Source: an uncultured Lachnospiraceae bacterium (GTDB lineage: Bacteria; Bacillota; Clostridia; Lachnospirales; Lachnospiraceae). Taken from it: a DNA stretch of 7,111 nucleotides. Each line of letters begins with the position of its first letter. The stretch's first letter is position 1. The position numbers were made by a program, and so were the translations under genes. The stretch spans positions 1-7,111 of the forward strand of contig CANQQN010000098.1 in the NCBI GenBank assembly GCA_947625995.1, given 5' to 3'. The notes beneath the pieces are model-generated. The model saw nothing but the letters and a program-made list of their open reading frames with translations, was not told the origin of the DNA and made no database searches. Positions 4,675-7,111 of this stretch are shown one piece after another.

Positions 4675-5567
4675 AGTTCATTCCCCACTTTCTCAATAAA
4701 GATTTCGTTAAGGGACGGTTCCTTGATCTCAAACTTCGTGGGATACAACTGTCTTTCCACCAATTCTTTCAAAAAACGATCCGCCATTTCATCGCCATTA
4801 ATCTTATATTCTGTTTCATTGGCACGCCGCTCCAGCAGCTGAAGCCCGCAATCCTTTGCCACAGCGGAAACGTCCCCGCCGCAGCTTACAATAAGATTGG
4901 TATGTCCGTAGCCGGCTTTGATCTCCCGCATATTTCCCTTCAGAATGGTTTTGCCATGATGAAGGATCAGCAGATCCTCACAATACTCCTCTACAACAGA
5001 CATCTGATGACTGCTCATGACGATATAGCGACCTTCATCTGTCAATTCTCTGATCAGGCGGTTTAAAATCTCCGCGTTCACCGGATCAAGACCGCTAAAG
5101 GGCTCATCCAGAAAAATCAGTTCCGGATTGTGTATCAGGGTAGCGATCAACTGGATCTTCTGCTGGTTTCCCTTGGAAAGCTTTTCCGCAACCATATCCT
5201 GATATTCCAGCACTTCCAGCCTTTCCATATAAGAAAGCGCCGATTTTTTCGCAGCCTCCCGGCTCATTCCCCGCAATCTTCCAAAATAGACAAGCTGGTC
5301 GATCACCTTATTCTTCATGTAGATGCCCCGTTCCTCCGGCATATAGCCGAAAGCAAGGGTTTCTCTGGAAATGGGCTTTCCATTCCATGAAGCGCTGCCG
5401 CTGTCTCCTCGCATAATACCCAAGATCATCCGTATGGTAGTGGTCTTTCCGGCTCCGTTTGTGCCAATGAGACCGTAGACGCCGGGCTCCGTCATATCAA
5501 AACTAATATGATCCACCGCTACTTTTCCGTTGAAAGATTTACATAGATTATCCACATGCAGGCTCAT
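4671..5567 (-). CDS. NatA-like ABC transporter ATP-binding protein
   Basis: A 298-aa cytosolic ATPase that powers the permease encoded next to it. All nucleotide-binding elements are present: Walker A GTNGAGKTT (35-43), signature LSKGNQQK (130-137), Walker B LIFLDEP (150-156), D-loop SGLD (158-161) and the switch His in SSHQ (H187). The Q-loop position reads YMPEERGIY (75-83), with Glu in place of the usual Gln, a known trait of the NatA/YhaQ group. A C-terminal DUF4162-like region follows from about 220 to 298. The minus strand sequence AAAGGAG lies 12 nt before the ATG, which is long, but no in-frame alternative start lies closer. Transcription probably begins at the promoter at 5603-5631. 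The start is only about 80 bp downstream of the upstream hydrolase gene's stop, with no terminator visible between, so some readthrough from that gene is possible. Confidence 0.93.
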   Translation of the reverse strand: MSLHVDNLCKSFNGKVAVDHISFDMTEPGVYGLIGTNGAGKTTTIRMILGIMRGDSGSASWNGKPISRETLAFGYMPEERGIYMKNKVIDQLVYFGRLRGMSREAAKKSALSYMERLEVLEYQDMVAEKLSKGNQQKIQLIATLIHNPELIFLDEPFSGLDPVNAEILNRLIRELTDEGRYIVMSSHQMSVVEEYCEDLLILHHGKTILKGNMREIKAGYGHTNLIVSCGGDVSAVAKDCGLQLLERRANETEYKINGDEMADRFLKELVERQLYPTKFEIKEPSLNEIFIEKVGNEL

Positions 5568-5602
5568 ACAATCACGTTTCTCCTTTCCTTCATATCTATG
5601 TG

Positions 5603-5631
5603 ATTATAACACACCTGCCGTTCATAAGCAA
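5603..5631 (-). promoter_or_regulatory. Promoter of the NatAB-like operon
   Basis: Minus strand TTGCTT (5631-5626), 17-bp spacer, perfect TATAAT (5608-5603), preceded by an extended -10 TGT. The start point would be near 5596, giving a leader of about 30 nt. No operator-like inverted repeat is obvious around it. Confidence 0.75.
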
Positions 5632-5648
5632 TTTTTTCCATGCCGGTT

Positions 5649-7055
5649 TTATTGCTCCACAGGGAAAAACTCCAGCAGTTTTACCACTTTTTTCAGAATC
5701 AAAAGAGCATCCTCCGACGTAATGCTTTGATCTCCGTTGACGTCCGCCGCCAAAGCCTGTCTTTCGTCAGGTTCCGCCAGCTTCACCACAAATTTCAGTA
5801 CGGCAAGGGCATCCTCGGATGTGACCACCGCGCCTTCGCTGACCACGGAACCGAAATATACCTCCCTTTCAGGTACGACACATTCCGTCACAGCCACCTG
5901 CTTGTTTCCCGCCACATCATAGGCATAGATATGGGTGTTGTAGGTTCCGCCCTCATATTTGTGATTTCTGGTCCTTACCTGATAGGTAACTGTTCCGTCT
6001 GACATGATTCCTCTGCTCTGTTCGGACATCTCCCAGTTTGGATCAATGTCGTCCTGTCCGTCTTTTTCTGTCCACGTGGGAAACTGCACCCTGTCGATCC
6101 CATTTTCGTCTTCCACGGTACAAGTAACCGTATAACCGTTTTCTGTTATGTCCGTAATCTGCACATTGCTGATCTTCGGAGGCGTGATATCCAGATCTGA
6201 ACAAGTAAAGGACACTTTTCCAAGACTGTATTCTGCTTCGCCGCAATATGCGCAGACTACAACTTCATTGCCGCCCTCCCGGAGACAGGAAGAGGGAATA
6301 TACGCGATAAACCCTTCTTTTCCCTCCGGATACCCGGGATGCACACTTGACACGTCCCCTCGCGGTTTAAAAGAACATTCGATCTGCTTTTCATTGACAT
6401 ATGCCGTCACTTTCGTGATCTCCAGTCCACAGATCGCCCAGCCTTTGACAACCACAGTTCCGGTGTACGCCTTTCCTTCCTCGGGAGAATCAATATGTCC
6501 CATAAAAGGCAAAAGCGCGGAAGGGTTATAATCCGGCCAGTACCTGTCCCGGGCAAGGGCGCCCCGCAATGCAGAAGCAGTTTCAATATCCCCCGGCATC
6601 TCGAAATAGTAACACCAGTAATAGCCTGCCTCATAAGCTCCTTCCGGCGTGTTCTCAGTTTGAAGCAAATGCTCTTTCACCTTCCTGTAACCGTTATCCA
6701 ATTCCTGCTCCAGATAATGCATCTGTCCTTCAATGGTGCCGTGATCGAATCCGTTTTCCTCACAGAACCGGATCAATTCCGACTTTCTGCTTCCGCCCCA
6801 TTGAAAAAGTCCGTAAAAGCTTCCTCCCACTTGAGGGTTAAAGTCGGATTCCCGCTCAATGTTAGCCATGATCCCGCATGCCGCCGCGGCGTTGAATCCC
6901 ATCTCGCCTGTCAGATATGCATAGATCTGTTGTTGATTCGTCATCTCTGCCGCCGGATGCCTTTTCTGCCAAAGGCCGCTGCCTGCCATAAGCAACGCCA
7001 GAAACAGCAGCGCCCTAAGAAAACATCTTTTGTAATTTTTCACACTAATCCCCAT
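5649..7055 (-). CDS. Secreted lysozyme-like hydrolase with GBS Bsp-like and dockerin domains
   Basis: A 468-aa modular exported protein. Residues 1-28 form a signal peptide (basic YKRCFLR then ALLFLALLMAGSG). Residues about 40-180 match the phage tail lysozyme domain, with GIMANIERESDFNP (61-74; E69 likely the catalytic acid) and the family motif YGLFQWGGSRKSEL (81-94). This domain cleaves peptidoglycan glycan strands in relatives. Residues 184-285 resemble an Ig-like module of surface proteins (VVVKGWAICGLEITKVTAYV, RGDVSSVHPGYP). Residues 292-395 are a GBS Bsp-like repeat (VQFPTWTEKDGQDDI, then YNTHIYAYD). Residues about 402-463 are a type I dockerin: the second calcium loop DVNGDQSITSED (438-449) is intact, while the first (404-415) keeps only the last Asp. 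The ATG at 7055 has no clear Shine-Dalgarno; a GTG at 7043 would give a compact signal peptide. The frame is open upstream to the window edge. Confidence 0.88.
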   Translation of the reverse strand: MGISVKNYKRCFLRALLFLALLMAGSGLWQKRHPAAEMTNQQQIYAYLTGEMGFNAAAACGIMANIERESDFNPQVGGSFYGLFQWGGSRKSELIRFCEENGFDHGTIEGQMHYLEQELDNGYRKVKEHLLQTENTPEGAYEAGYYWCYYFEMPGDIETASALRGALARDRYWPDYNPSALLPFMGHIDSPEEGKAYTGTVVVKGWAICGLEITKVTAYVNEKQIECSFKPRGDVSSVHPGYPEGKEGFIAYIPSSCLREGGNEVVVCAYCGEAEYSLGKVSFTCSDLDITPPKISNVQITDITENGYTVTCTVEDENGIDRVQFPTWTEKDGQDDIDPNWEMSEQSRGIMSDGTVTYQVRTRNHKYEGGTYNTHIYAYDVAGNKQVAVTECVVPEREVYFGSVVSEGAVVTSEDALAVLKFVVKLAEPDERQALAADVNGDQSITSEDALLILKKVVKLLEFFPVEQ

Positions 7056-7111
7056 TCCGCCGCTGACGCTGGCGGCACAAATAGTTATGAAAAAAGGTGT
7101 GCGTCTTCCAC

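Noticed and set aside
1..7111. CRISPR arrays, insertion sequences, tRNA genes and prophage remnants
   Set aside because: No regularly spaced repeats, transposase-like frames, terminal inverted repeats or tRNA cloverleaf elements were seen. The phage-tail-lysozyme-type domain occurs in a secreted dockerin protein without any phage neighbours.

Overview
The window looks like chromosome from a Gram-positive anaerobe of the Clostridia, most likely a Lachnospiraceae-type gut bacterium. The reasons are the moderate base composition, purine-rich Shine-Dalgarno sites, TGn-extended -10 promoters, a type-A RNase P RNA, a NatAB-like exporter, and a secreted lysozyme-like protein with GBS Bsp-like and dockerin modules. 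This placement is inference; no species-level marker is readable.

Left end, + strand (2-1011): the 3' end of a UgtP/MGDG-synthase-type glycosyltransferase overlaps by 4 bp (ATGA) a divergent PlsY-family membrane acyltransferase, a membrane (glyco)lipid synthesis pair. Facing it on the - strand are an unannotated 57-aa single-span membrane protein (1015-1188) with an excellent ribosome binding site and, upstream of that, the RNase P RNA gene rnpB (about 1250-1602). rnpB has its own promoter (1688-1716) and a 14-bp hairpin in its 5' leader.

Centre, + strand (1757-3274): a divergent promoter drives a leader of about 210 nt ahead of a CNNM/CorC-family Mg2+ transporter (2006-3274). The leader holds a 25-codon ORF whose N-terminus is almost only Asp and Ser (MDDSDDSDSD). 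It ends in a hairpin followed by eight T residues, about 50 bp before the transporter gene. This has the architecture of a transcription attenuator controlled by a leader peptide, and its acidic content recalls the MgtL-type Mg2+-sensing leader of enteric bacteria. It is the most interesting item here. A bidirectional terminator (3319-3351) separates the transporter from what follows.

Right end, - strand (3385-7055): a two-gene NatA/NatB-like ABC exporter operon, with the genes overlapping by 4 bp (GTGA) and a TATAAT promoter at 5603-5631. Upstream lies a secreted multi-domain cell-wall hydrolase: signal peptide, phage-tail-lysozyme-type catalytic domain, two beta-sandwich modules, and a C-terminal dockerin with one intact and one degenerate calcium loop. 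Most of the protein-coding content concerns the cell envelope.
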